Positions 24,258 through 32,298 of a DNA stretch of 64,000 nucleotides are shown here, piece by piece; position 1 is the first letter of the stretch, and every line of letters begins with the position of its first letter. Position numbers and translations under genes: made by a program. The notes below the pieces were generated by a model that was not told the DNA's origin, searched no databases, and was given only the letters and a program-made list of their open reading frames with translations. Origin of the DNA: Bradyrhizobium sp. SZCCT0153 (GTDB lineage: Bacteria; Pseudomonadota; Alphaproteobacteria; Rhizobiales; Xanthobacteraceae); assembly GCF_018129995.1 (NCBI RefSeq), contig NZ_JAFCKS010000005.1:62001-126000 (forward strand), in the 5' to 3' direction.

Positions 24258-25433
24258 TTAGTTCGCCGCCTTGCAGTCCTTGGCGTAGCGGTCGCCGTAA
24301 TTCTCGAAGACCTTCTGGACGATCTCGGTCTGGAACTTGCCGTCCGGACGCTTGGCGACCTTGGTCAGGTAAAAGTCCTGGATCGGATAGCCGTTGGTGT
24401 TGAACTTGAAGGCACCGCGCAGCGAGGTGAAGTCGGCTTTCTTCAGGGCGGCGCCGACCGCATCCTTGTTCGAGAGGTCGCCCTTCACGGCCTTGACCGC
24501 GCTGTTGATCAGCATCGCGGCGTCATAGGCCTGGAAGGCGTAGGTCCCGGGCACGCCGTTATAGGCGGCTTCATAAGCGGCGACGAACTTCTTGTTCTGG
24601 GGGTTGTCGAGATTGGGCGCCCAGTTCGCGCCGCCGAACATGCCGACGGCCGCATCCTGCTGGGCCGGCAAAGTGGATTCATCCACCGTGAACGCCGAGA
24701 GCACCGGAATGCTGTCGGCGAGGCCGGCCTGCCGGTACTGCTTGACCAGATTGACGCCGAGCCCGCCCGGCATGAATGTGAAGAGAGCATCGGGCTTCTG
24801 CGATGAAATCTTGGAAAGCTCCGGCTGGAAGTCCAGCGTGTTGAGCGGCATGTAGGATTCCTCGACGATTTCGCCCTTGTAGTCGAGCTTGAAGCCGGCG
24901 ACCGAGTCCTTGCCGGCCTGATAGTTCGGCACCATCAGATACATGCGCTTGTAGCCGCGATCCTGCGCGACCTTGCCGAGGACTTCGTGCACCTGGTCGT
25001 TCTGATACGAGGTCACATAAAAGAACGGGTTGCAGTCCTTGCCGGCAAAGGTCGACGGGCCTGCATTGGGGCTGATCAGGAAGGTCTTCGACTCCGTGAC
25101 TGGTCGATGGATCGCCTGGAGGATGTTGGAGAAGATCGGGCCGACCACGAAATCGACCTTGTCGCGCTCCAGAAGGCCTTTGGCTTTCGTCACGGCTGCA
25201 TCCGGTTTCAGCTCGTCGTCGGCGACGATCACTTCGACATCGCGGCCACCCATCTTGCCGCCGAGATCCTTCACCCCGAGCGCAAATCCGTCGCGAACCT
25301 GCTGGCCGAGTGCGGCGGCGGGTCCCGACAGGGTCACGATCACACCCAGCTTGATCTTCTCCTGGGCGAGGGTAGGGCTCACCGCGGTCCCGAGCAGGAT
25401 GGCGGCTGCGGCCAAAGTCGTTTGCGTCTTCAT
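24258..25433 (-). CDS. ABC transporter binding protein, branched-chain/aromatic-acid type (LivK family)
   Basis: The 391-residue periplasmic protein has a signal peptide (MKTQTTLAAAAILLGTAVSPTLA-QE). Mature sequence starts IKLGVIVTLSGPAAALGQQVRDGFALGVKDLGG, typical of the type I periplasmic binding fold. Many family members in Rhodopseudomonas/Bradyrhizobium bind aromatic acids. Permease and ATPase genes of the Liv type are not in the window. The promoter region shared with the MarR gene carries two candidate operator sites. Confidence 0.9.
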   Translation of the reverse strand: MKTQTTLAAAAILLGTAVSPTLAQEKIKLGVIVTLSGPAAALGQQVRDGFALGVKDLGGKMGGRDVEVIVADDELKPDAAVTKAKGLLERDKVDFVVGPIFSNILQAIHRPVTESKTFLISPNAGPSTFAGKDCNPFFYVTSYQNDQVHEVLGKVAQDRGYKRMYLMVPNYQAGKDSVAGFKLDYKGEIVEESYMPLNTLDFQPELSKISSQKPDALFTFMPGGLGVNLVKQYRQAGLADSIPVLSAFTVDESTLPAQQDAAVGMFGGANWAPNLDNPQNKKFVAAYEAAYNGVPGTYAFQAYDAAMLINSAVKAVKGDLSNKDAVGAALKKADFTSLRGAFKFNTNGYPIQDFYLTKVAKRPDGKFQTEIVQKVFENYGDRYAKDCKAAN

Positions 25434-25575
25434 GATCTGTCCCCCGTGTCGATCGGGCTTGCACTACAAGCCTCGTGCTTCAACTCAAGCTTATGCCGAT
25501 GATGGCTGCGGCGGCAAGCAAAGCCCAAAGGCGCCGTCATCTTGCGGGGAAGCGGCGCATGCAAGCGGCGCGCCA

Positions 25576-25594
25576 ATTACTTGAAGCCTAAAGA
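25576..25594 (+). promoter_or_regulatory. Candidate MarR-type operator, site 3
   Basis: ATTACTTGAAGCCTAAAGA, flanked by CAATT and AATTG, lies in the divergent region between the binding-protein gene and the MarR gene. A partial inverted copy (AAGCCTAAAGC on the minus strand) is present around 25614-25635. Confidence 0.6.
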
Positions 25595-25644
25595 AATTGG
25601 CGTGCGGTCGATTGTTGCAGCTTTAGGCTTGCAGCCGGCCCGGA

Positions 25645-25663
25645 TTTATTTGAAGCTCAAAAT
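25645..25663 (+). promoter_or_regulatory. Candidate MarR-type operator, site 4
   Basis: TTTATTTGAAGCTCAAAAT is a near-palindrome (TTTGAAGCTCAAA) 24 bp before the ATG at 25687 of the MarR gene. This position suits autoregulation. Confidence 0.6.
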
Positions 25664-25686
25664 GTTGGGAATCCGTGCCGGCGCCA

Positions 25687-26205
25687 ATGCCGGCCGTGAG
25701 TGACTGCATCGAGATGCTCGATTCCGAGACCAAGGCTGTCGAAACTCCGGAAGATCACGCCGAAGAGCTTCGGTTGTGGCTGCGCCTCTTGACCTGCACG
25801 ACCCTGATCGAGGGCGAGGTCCGCGGCCGGTTGCGGCAGCGCTTCGATGTCACGCTGCCCCGTTTCGATCTGATGGCGCAGCTCGACAAGGCGCCGGAGG
25901 GCATGACGCTGTCCGACGTCTCCAAGCGCATGATGGTGTCGAACGGCAATGTGACCGGCCTCGTCGAGCGTCTCGTGGAATCCGGCCATCTCGATCGCCG
26001 GACCTCCGACACGGACCGCCGCGTTCAGGTGATCAGGCTGACGAAGCTCGGGCGTGCCGAGTTTCGCAGGATGGCCGCGGAACACGAGACCTGGATCGCC
26101 GATCTCTTCGCCGATCTTTCGCCGAAGGACGTCCGCGAATTGATGCGGCTCCTCGCCAAGACCAAGGCATCGGCGCAGAAATCGGCCGGTCGCCGCCGCG
26201 CCTGA
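25687..26205 (+). CDS. MarR-family transcriptional regulator
   Basis: The ~172-residue protein has a winged helix-turn-helix: GMTLSDVSKRMMVSNGNVTGLVERLVESGHLDRRTSDTDRRVQVIRLT, where DxRxx-type wing residues (DTDRR) are typical of MarR. N- and C-terminal helices form the dimer. MarR proteins usually repress catabolic genes and release DNA on binding an aromatic acid or its CoA ester. Four of five sites of one sequence family lie within 5.3 kb, two of them directly upstream of this gene and one before the ligase. It is therefore the best candidate for their binding protein. ATG 25687 was chosen; 25714 is an alternative. Confidence 0.92.
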   Translation: MPAVSDCIEMLDSETKAVETPEDHAEELRLWLRLLTCTTLIEGEVRGRLRQRFDVTLPRFDLMAQLDKAPEGMTLSDVSKRMMVSNGNVTGLVERLVESGHLDRRTSDTDRRVQVIRLTKLGRAEFRRMAAEHETWIADLFADLSPKDVRELMRLLAKTKASAQKSAGRRRA

Positions 26206-26288
26206 GGCGCCCGCGGGCCGACGCGCCCGCCGATCCTTCCTTGCCGCAGCAAAATGCACGGGATGCCCAAAATCCGCTATTGCGCCGA

Positions 26289-26307
26289 ATTGTTTTAAGC
26301 CTAAAAT
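26289..26307 (+). promoter_or_regulatory. Candidate MarR-type operator, site 5
   Basis: ATTGTTTTAAGCCTAAAAT lies 50 bp before the ligase start codon. It is the closest match to the shared pattern ATTnYTTKAAGCYTRAAAT. Confidence 0.62.
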
Positions 26308-26357
26308 GTTTCCCAGATAGTGCTGCCGGGTGCTTTCCATGCGCAAAGGAGCGTGCG

Positions 26358-28055
26358 ATGGCCAACGCCGCCAAGGTTCAAGTCTCGGGCTCGTCTGACG
26401 GCAACGATGCGACGGCCCATGTCGATACGTTCGCGCGGCAGCACCTTCCGCCGCGCGAGCTCTGGCCGGAATTCATCTTCACCCGTCCGGAGCTGTGTTA
26501 TCCGCCGCGATTGAACTGCGTCAGCTATTTCCTCGACCGCTGGGTCGAGCAGGGGCATGGCGACGCGCCTTGCGTCATCAGTCCCGCCGTCAGCTACAGC
26601 TATCGCGAGCTGCAGGCGCTGGTGAACCGCATCGCCAATGTGCTGGTCGGCAAGCTCGGTCTCGTCACCGGCGGGCGCGTGCTGCTGCGCTCGTCCAACA
26701 ATCCGATGATGGTCGCGACCTATCTCGCGGTGATCAAGGCCGGCGGCATTGTGGTGGCGACGATGCCGCTGCTGCGCGCCAAGGAGCTGTCCTATCCGAT
26801 CCAGAAGGCCGAGATCTCGCTGGCGCTCTGCGATGGAAAGCTCGCCGAGGAGATGGAGAAGGCGAAAGCCGCTGCGCCCGGTCTCAGGCACGTCGTCTAT
26901 TGGGGGAACGGCGCCGGCGATTCGCTCGAAGCGCTGATCGCGGACGCCAGCCCGGAGTTCGGAGCTGTCGACACCGCCTCCGACGACATCTGCCTGATCG
27001 CCTTCACGTCGGGCACCACGGGCGATCCCAAGGGCACCATGCACTTCCACCGGGACATGCTGGCGGTCTGCGACGGCTACGCGCACAACATCCTGCGGGC
27101 GGAGCAGAAGGATCGCTTCGTCGGCTCGGCACCGCTCGCCTTCACGTTCGGCTTCGGCGGCGTCCTGTTTCCGATGCACATCGGCGCCTCCTTCGTCGTG
27201 CTGGAGAAGACCACGCCCGACGACATCCTGAATGCGATCGAACAGTACAAGACCACGGTCTGCTTCACCGCACCGACCGCGTATCGCGCCATGCTCGGCA
27301 AGCTCGCAGGCCGCGACATCTCTTCGCTGCGTAAATGCGTCTCCGCGGGCGAGACGCTCCCCAAGCCGACATTCGATGCCTGGCTCAAGGCGACCGGCAT
27401 CAAGCTGATGGACGGGATCGGCTCGACCGAGCTGCTGCACATCTTCATCAGCGCGACCGAGGACGAAATCCGTCCCGGCGCGACGGGCAAGCCGGTGCCG
27501 GGCTATGAAGCCAAGATCGTCGACGGTTCCGGCAACGATTTGCCGCCGGGCACGATGGGCTTCCTCGCTGTGCGCGGACCGACCGGCTGTCGCTATCTCG
27601 CCGACGAGCGGCAGCGCAAATACGTCCAGAACGGCTGGAACATCACCGGCGACACCTATCTGATGGATGGCGACGGCTATTTCTGGTACCAGTCGCGCTC
27701 CGACGACATGATCGTGTCGGCTGGCTACAACATTGCCGGCACGGATGTCGAGACGGCGCTGCTCACGCATGCGGCCGTTGCCGAATGTGGCGTCGTTGGC
27801 GCGCCGGACGAGGCGCGCGGGATGATCGTGAAGGCCTATGTCATTGCCGCGCCCGGCGTGACGCCCGACGCTCGGCTGGTCGCCGAGTTGCAGGAGCATG
27901 TCAAACGCGAGATCGCGCCGTACAAATATCCGCGCGCGATCGAGTTCGTGACGCAGCTGCCGAAGACCGAAACCGGCAAGTTGAAGCGCTTTGCGCTGAG
28001 ACAGCTGGCGCAGGCCGCTGTGACATCCTCGGGCGTCGCGGGAATGAAAGGATAG
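26358..28055 (+). CDS. Benzoate-CoA ligase family protein, 2-aminobenzoate-CoA ligase type
   Basis: The 565-residue AMP-forming ligase has LIAFTSGTTGDPKGTMHFHRD (A3), GIGSTELLHIFIS (A5), ITGDTYLMDGDGYFWYQSRSDDMIVSAGYNIAGTDVE (A7-A8) and the catalytic lysine in PKTETGKLKRF. The long N-terminal part PPRELWPEF and FTRPELCYPPRLNCV is characteristic of the benzoate/2-aminobenzoate-CoA ligase group. It activates an aromatic acid as the first committed step. The start ATG 26358 has AAGGAG 8 nt upstream. The RidA gene follows after 3 nt. The 2-aminobenzoate assignment is from memory of the family and the RidA neighbour. Benzoate or a hydroxybenzoate remains possible. Confidence 0.85.
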   Translation: MANAAKVQVSGSSDGNDATAHVDTFARQHLPPRELWPEFIFTRPELCYPPRLNCVSYFLDRWVEQGHGDAPCVISPAVSYSYRELQALVNRIANVLVGKLGLVTGGRVLLRSSNNPMMVATYLAVIKAGGIVVATMPLLRAKELSYPIQKAEISLALCDGKLAEEMEKAKAAAPGLRHVVYWGNGAGDSLEALIADASPEFGAVDTASDDICLIAFTSGTTGDPKGTMHFHRDMLAVCDGYAHNILRAEQKDRFVGSAPLAFTFGFGGVLFPMHIGASFVVLEKTTPDDILNAIEQYKTTVCFTAPTAYRAMLGKLAGRDISSLRKCVSAGETLPKPTFDAWLKATGIKLMDGIGSTELLHIFISATEDEIRPGATGKPVPGYEAKIVDGSGNDLPPGTMGFLAVRGPTGCRYLADERQRKYVQNGWNITGDTYLMDGDGYFWYQSRSDDMIVSAGYNIAGTDVETALLTHAAVAECGVVGAPDEARGMIVKAYVIAAPGVTPDARLVAELQEHVKREIAPYKYPRAIEFVTQLPKTETGKLKRFALRQLAQAAVTSSGVAGMKG

Positions 28056-28058
28056 AGA

Positions 28059-28523
28059 TTGTCAGTGACGACGCCGACAGGCCCGCCCCGCGCGGTGTTG
28101 CCGACAGCAGGCGGGGACGAAACCCGGTCGGGAGCGCAGGTGCTGCAGCCGTCCGGCTGGCCGCTCCCGAAAGGCTATGCCAACGGCATGGCAGCCGAGG
28201 GGCGGATCGTCGTCACCGGCGGGGTGATCGGCTGGGATGCCCAGGAGCGTCTCGCGGACGGCTTCGTCGCGCAGGTCCGCCAGACCCTGAGCAACATCGC
28301 TGCGATCCTTGCCGAAGCCGGCGCCCGGCCCGAGCACCTGGTGCGGCTGACCTGGTACGTCGTCGACATGGACGAGTACCTGACCAACCTGAAAGAGCTC
28401 GGCAAGGTCTACCGTGCGATCTTTGGCGCGCACTATCCTGCGATGGCGCTGTTGCAGGTCGTGCGCCTCGTTGAGAAGGCGGCGCGCGTCGAGATCGAGG
28501 CCACCGCCGTGATTCCACGCTGA
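28059..28523 (+). CDS. RidA/YjgF-family protein
   Basis: The 154-residue protein has an N-terminal extension, then the RidA core: PSGWPLPKGYANGMAAEGRIVVTGGVIGWD, QVRQTLSNIAAILAEAGARPEHLVRLTWYVVDMDEY and the C-terminal VRLVEKAARVEIEATAVI, which contains the conserved E in VEIE. RidA proteins hydrolyse reactive enamine/imine intermediates. Located 3 nt after the ligase, it may deal with an imine formed when an amino-aromatic ring is processed. The start is TTG 28059, with AAAGGA upstream; GTG 28065 is possible. Confidence 0.88.
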   Translation: MSVTTPTGPPRAVLPTAGGDETRSGAQVLQPSGWPLPKGYANGMAAEGRIVVTGGVIGWDAQERLADGFVAQVRQTLSNIAAILAEAGARPEHLVRLTWYVVDMDEYLTNLKELGKVYRAIFGAHYPAMALLQVVRLVEKAARVEIEATAVIPR

Positions 28524-28536
28524 ACCGCGTCAGGTT

Positions 28537-29265
28537 TCAGCTCGCCTTGGCGAGATCGTCGTCCTCGGGCGAGTTCAGATAGACGCCGGACATGGTGTCG
28601 ACCCAGCAGAGATGGTCGTGCACCTTCTTCACGCCCTCGACGTTCTCCGCTGCGACGACCGCAGCCTGCCGTGAGCGCTCCTCGGTGATGACGCCGCTGA
28701 GGTGAACGATGCCGTCGCGGACGATGACGTTCAGCCCGAACGGACACCAGTCGTTCTTCTCCATGGCGTCGATGATGCGGCCGCGGATGTGATCGTCGTC
28801 TGCCGTCGGATCCGGCACCTCGCGGGCGAGCCCCGCCACCGCCTGCAGCAGGTTCGCGCGCGACACGATGCCGACGATCTTGTCGCCGCGGACGACGGGC
28901 AATCGCTTCACGTTGTTCCGTTCCATGAGATCGACGATCTCGGCGAGCGCCGTATCCTCGGTGATGGTCACGACGGAGGTGGTCATCACCTCCGAAACCT
29001 TGCGGCCGTGCTCGTGGACGAAGTCGCGGGCCGATCCGCCCGGACCAAGGATGAACCTCAGCCAGCGCCCCCGCTTGCGTCCGGTGCCGATTTCGCTGCG
29101 TCGGATGAAATCACCTTCCGAGACGACGCCGACCAGCTTGCCGGTATCGTCGACCACGGTGAGGCCGCTGACATGCCTCTTCAGCATGATGTTCGCCGCC
29201 TCGACGATGCTGGTGTCGGGGGTGACCGAGATGACCGATCGGGTCATGATCTGGTGGGCGCGCAT
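28537..29265 (-). CDS. Tandem CBS-domain protein with C-terminal BON domain
   Basis: The 242-residue protein has two CBS motifs, MRAHQIMTRSVISVTPDTSIVEAANIMLKRHVSGLTVVDD (residues 1-60) and VSEVMTTSVVTITEDTALAEIVDLMERNNVKRLPVV (about 90-145). A BON-type domain NVIVRDGIVHLSGVITEERSRQAAVVAAENVEGVKKVHD follows at 190-230. CBS pairs bind adenosyl ligands and sense energy state; BON domains contact membranes or other proteins. The ATG 29265 has GGAG upstream. A TTGA-N6-TCAA box centred 72 bp before the ATG predicts induction at low oxygen. It diverges from phaC. Confidence 0.9.
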   Translation of the reverse strand: MRAHQIMTRSVISVTPDTSIVEAANIMLKRHVSGLTVVDDTGKLVGVVSEGDFIRRSEIGTGRKRGRWLRFILGPGGSARDFVHEHGRKVSEVMTTSVVTITEDTALAEIVDLMERNNVKRLPVVRGDKIVGIVSRANLLQAVAGLAREVPDPTADDDHIRGRIIDAMEKNDWCPFGLNVIVRDGIVHLSGVITEERSRQAAVVAAENVEGVKKVHDHLCWVDTMSGVYLNSPEDDDLAKAS

Positions 29266-29330
29266 GGGTAGCTCCGCAGGTTTTGACGAAAGTGGATGAG
29301 CGAAGCCTATTTCAAGCATGGAGGCCGGCT

Positions 29331-29344
29331 TTGACGCAGGTCAA
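29331..29344 (-). promoter_or_regulatory. FixK/FNR-type box for the CBS-BON gene
   Basis: TTGACGCAGGTCAA matches TTGA-N6-TCAA. Its centre is 72 bp upstream of the CBS-BON start, which places a start site about 30 bp before the ATG if the box acts at -41.5. Confidence 0.75.
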
Positions 29345-29395
29345 GCAGGTGAGGTCGGTCGATGGCAGTGAAGCAATCGTGATCGGCGGACGAGA

Positions 29396-29409
29396 TTGAT
29401 GCAGCTCAA
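29396..29409 (+). promoter_or_regulatory. FixK/FNR-type box for phaC
   Basis: TTGATGCAGCTCAA, followed by TATCCT at 29431-29436 exactly where a -10 element belongs for a box centred at -41.5. Confidence 0.8.
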
Positions 29410-29494
29410 CGCATCGGAACCCGGGCGACGTATCCTGCCAAGGACCTGAAACCCCAAGAACCTGAAACGGCAAAGTGCGCAGGAATTTTCAGCC

Positions 29495-31315
29495 ATGAGC
29501 GTCGTGCAGCTTGTTCCGCGAACCGAAGAGCCGGCAGGGCACCCCTCCGCCGACCCCGTTGTGAGCGTCGACCGTCCGACCGAAAGTCTGCCCGCGCGAC
29601 CGGCGCCTCCGTCAGAGCCGTACCCTCTGGACCGAGCTTTTCACGCGTCGCTGGCGCGGTTCACGGGCGGGATTTCGCCGCTGGCCCTGTCGCTCGCCTG
29701 GCTCGATTGGAGCTCTCATCTCGCTGCGGCGCCGCAGCGCCAGATGGAGATGTCCCGCAAAGCCGTTCGCGACATGGGCCGGTTGCTGGAATCTGTTGCG
29801 CACGCACCAACGCAAAAGCCGTGGTCGGTGATAGAGCCGCAGGAACGGGATCGCCGCTTCAGGGGAGCGCAATGGGAAGCCCCGCCGTTCAATCTGTTCG
29901 CGCAGGCGTTTCTGCTCACGGAGCGCTGGTGGCACGACGCCACGACCGGTGTACGCGGCGTGTCGCCCGCCAATGAAGCCATCGTCGAATTCTCGATGCG
30001 CCAGATGCTCGACATGCTGGCGCCGTCGAATTTCGCTGCGACAAATCCGCTGGTGCTGGAGAAGGCGTTGCAGAGCGGCGGGGAGAATTTCGTGTTCGGC
30101 TGGCAGAACTGGTACAGCGATCTGGTGCGCCTGCACTCGACCGCAAAACCAGCCGGTGACGAACAGTTTGTCGTCGGCAAGACGGTCGCGGCTTCACCAG
30201 GCAAGGTCGTGTATCGCAACGGTTTGATGGAGCTGATCCAGTACCATCCGACGACCGCGCAGGTGCGGCCCGAGCCGATCCTGATCGTGCCGGCCTGGAT
30301 CATGAAGTACTACATCCTCGATCTGTCGCCGCAGAATTCGCTGGTGAGGTATCTGACCGGTCAGGGCTTCACCGTATTCGCGATTTCCTGGCGAAATCCG
30401 GACGCCCAAGACCGTGATGTCGCCTTCGACGACTATGGCAAGCTCGGCGTCATGGCGGCGCTGGACATGATCGGCCGGATCCTGCCGGACCGGAAGGTCC
30501 ATGCGCTCGGCTACTGCCTCGGCGGCACGTTGCTATCGATCGCCGCGGCCGCGATGGCGCGCGATGGCGACAAGCGACTGGACACGATCACCCTGCTTGC
30601 CGCGCAGACGGATTTCACCGAGGCCGGCGAGCTGACGCTCTTCGTCAACGAGAGCCAGGTCGCCTTCCTCGAAGACATGATGTGGCAGCATGGCTATCTC
30701 GACACGACCCAGATGGCCGGTGCGTTCCAGCTCCTGCGCTCCAACGAGTTGATCTGGTCGCGGCTGTCGCATGATTATCTGATGGGCGAGAGCACGGCGC
30801 CGATCGACCTGATGGCCTGGAACGCCGACGCCACACGGCTGCCCTATCGCATGCACTCGGAATATCTGCGAAAACTATTCCTGCACAACGACCTGGCCGA
30901 GGGCCGCTATCGCGTCGAGGACAGAAGTATCTCGCTTTCCGACATCCATGCGCCGATGTTCGTGGTCGGCACGCTCGCCGATCACGTGGCGCCGTGGCGA
31001 TCTGTCTACAAGATCCACTATCAGGTCGATGCCGACGTGACGTTCGTGTTGACCAGCGGCGGTCACAATGCAGGCGTCGTCGCGCCGCCGGACCAACCCG
31101 GCCACAGCTATCAGGTGCTGATCAAGGCCGCGGACGCGCCCTATGTCGGACCGGATGAATGGCTGAAGCAGGCACCGCGACTTGAGGGGTCGTGGTGGCC
31201 TGAATGGGCCGGATGGCTGGCGGCGCGCTCCGGCGCGCCCTGCGATCCGCCGCAGATCGGAGCTGGAGGCGTTGACGGTCTGCCGGACGCGCCGGGAGAC
31301 TACGTCCACAACTAA
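29495..31315 (+). CDS. phaC: Poly(3-hydroxyalkanoate) synthase, class I
   Basis: The 606-residue protein polymerises 3-hydroxyacyl-CoA into PHB/PHA on cytoplasmic granules. It has the N-terminal PhaC domain (NFVFGWQNWYSDL...) and an alpha/beta-hydrolase core. The lipase-like box GYCLGG has nucleophile C341, the aspartate is in VGTLADHVAPW and the histidine in TSGGHNAGVV. The length is typical of class I, with about 45 extra polar N-terminal residues. It has its own FNR-type promoter. The convergent CHAD gene overlaps its stop. Expression at low oxygen fits carbon storage when respiration is limited. Confidence 0.93.
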   Translation: MSVVQLVPRTEEPAGHPSADPVVSVDRPTESLPARPAPPSEPYPLDRAFHASLARFTGGISPLALSLAWLDWSSHLAAAPQRQMEMSRKAVRDMGRLLESVAHAPTQKPWSVIEPQERDRRFRGAQWEAPPFNLFAQAFLLTERWWHDATTGVRGVSPANEAIVEFSMRQMLDMLAPSNFAATNPLVLEKALQSGGENFVFGWQNWYSDLVRLHSTAKPAGDEQFVVGKTVAASPGKVVYRNGLMELIQYHPTTAQVRPEPILIVPAWIMKYYILDLSPQNSLVRYLTGQGFTVFAISWRNPDAQDRDVAFDDYGKLGVMAALDMIGRILPDRKVHALGYCLGGTLLSIAAAAMARDGDKRLDTITLLAAQTDFTEAGELTLFVNESQVAFLEDMMWQHGYLDTTQMAGAFQLLRSNELIWSRLSHDYLMGESTAPIDLMAWNADATRLPYRMHSEYLRKLFLHNDLAEGRYRVEDRSISLSDIHAPMFVVGTLADHVAPWRSVYKIHYQVDADVTFVLTSGGHNAGVVAPPDQPGHSYQVLIKAADAPYVGPDEWLKQAPRLEGSWWPEWAGWLAARSGAPCDPPQIGAGGVDGLPDAPGDYVHN

Positions 31316-32298
31316 TCCTCAGGCTCTGCATTCGGCGCGAGGTCGGACGAGCGGAACGGCTTCGCCTTGTCCAGCTTGCGGTAGGCCTCCGTAGCGGCTC
31401 GCAGCAGCTTCTTTTCCCGTTTGCGGTCGAGGAAGCGAAGGCCGGCCTCGGGGATGGCCTCGTTCAAGGATGCCGCCAGGGTTTGCCCTCGCGCATCGTC
31501 GTTCAATTGTCCGAGGGATTTTTGCGCCTTGCGCAATTGCTTGAGGATCGACTTCTGCTTAGCCAGCGTCTCGTCGGCGAATAAATCCTCGAGAGACTCG
31601 ATCGAATAGGTCAGCCGCTTGTTGAGAAGCCGCAGCTTGTGTCGTTTCTCGACGTCGAGCCGGTGCAGTTTTCGCGCTTTCCTGAGCAGCGTCGTCTCCC
31701 ACTCGGTGAGCCGCTCAGTCGCGTGGTTGGCGAGCGGGCTGCGGCGCAGCCTGATGGCTTCCTTGCTGCGCCGGGTCGACCAGGGGCCGCTCTCGATCCA
31801 GGTTGTGGTCTGCTCGACCAGGCGGCGATACCGCGCGGATTGCAGCGCGCGGGCCAGCAGGCGATGGCTCTCGGCGCGTTTCTCGTCCCAATGCTGGAGT
31901 TCGGCAATGACGACAAGCTCGCCTCCGCTTTCGGCGATGACCCGCTCGATCGCCACGTCGAGATCCCGCACCATCCCGAGCTGGCTGTTCAGCCATTTCA
32001 GCTCGGCCCACACCCCCGGCCGCAGCGCGTCGTCGACCATGGGCGAGAAGAAGCGGATGGTGGTGCGCAGATGTGTCAGTGCGATCCGGATCTGATGCAG
32101 CGCCTCGGGGTCGCCGCGACATGTACCGTCATGCTGGGCGAGGATGGCGTCGAGGTGACGGCGGGAGATGATCCGGAAGGCCGTGTCGCAGGCCATGCCG
32201 GGGCTGAGGCGGCCGGGCAGGGCATTGCGCTGCGCCGCCGGCGTGGCGCGAGCGGCCGTCGAGGTCGTGCTGGGTCGCGCCATCCTTGCCCGCGTCAC
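31312..32298 (-). CDS. CHAD-domain protein
   Basis: The 328-residue protein is almost wholly helical and rich in Arg, Lys and His. Examples are ALHQIRIALTHLRTTIRFF, the CHAD signature H-x-x-R-x-x-x-R, and EKRHKLRLLNKRLTYSIESLEDLF in the second half. CHAD domains bind polyphosphate and in PHB producers can sit on granules, which fits its place next to phaC. GTG 32298 directly follows the stop of the phosphotransferase-kinase gene, with AAGG 8 nt upstream, so the two are translationally coupled. ATG 32283 is an alternative. There is no own promoter; it probably depends on the box at 33923. Confidence 0.88.
   Translation of the reverse strand: MTRARMARPSTTSTAARATPAAQRNALPGRLSPGMACDTAFRIISRRHLDAILAQHDGTCRGDPEALHQIRIALTHLRTTIRFFSPMVDDALRPGVWAELKWLNSQLGMVRDLDVAIERVIAESGGELVVIAELQHWDEKRAESHRLLARALQSARYRRLVEQTTTWIESGPWSTRRSKEAIRLRRSPLANHATERLTEWETTLLRKARKLHRLDVEKRHKLRLLNKRLTYSIESLEDLFADETLAKQKSILKQLRKAQKSLGQLNDDARGQTLAASLNEAIPEAGLRFLDRKREKKLLRAATEAYRKLDKAKPFRSSDLAPNAEPED

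Noticed and set aside
26301..27899. 532-codon minus-strand frame opposite the CoA ligase
   Set aside because: Antisense shadow of a well-defined AMP-forming ligase. No domain pattern, promoter or ribosome-binding site.
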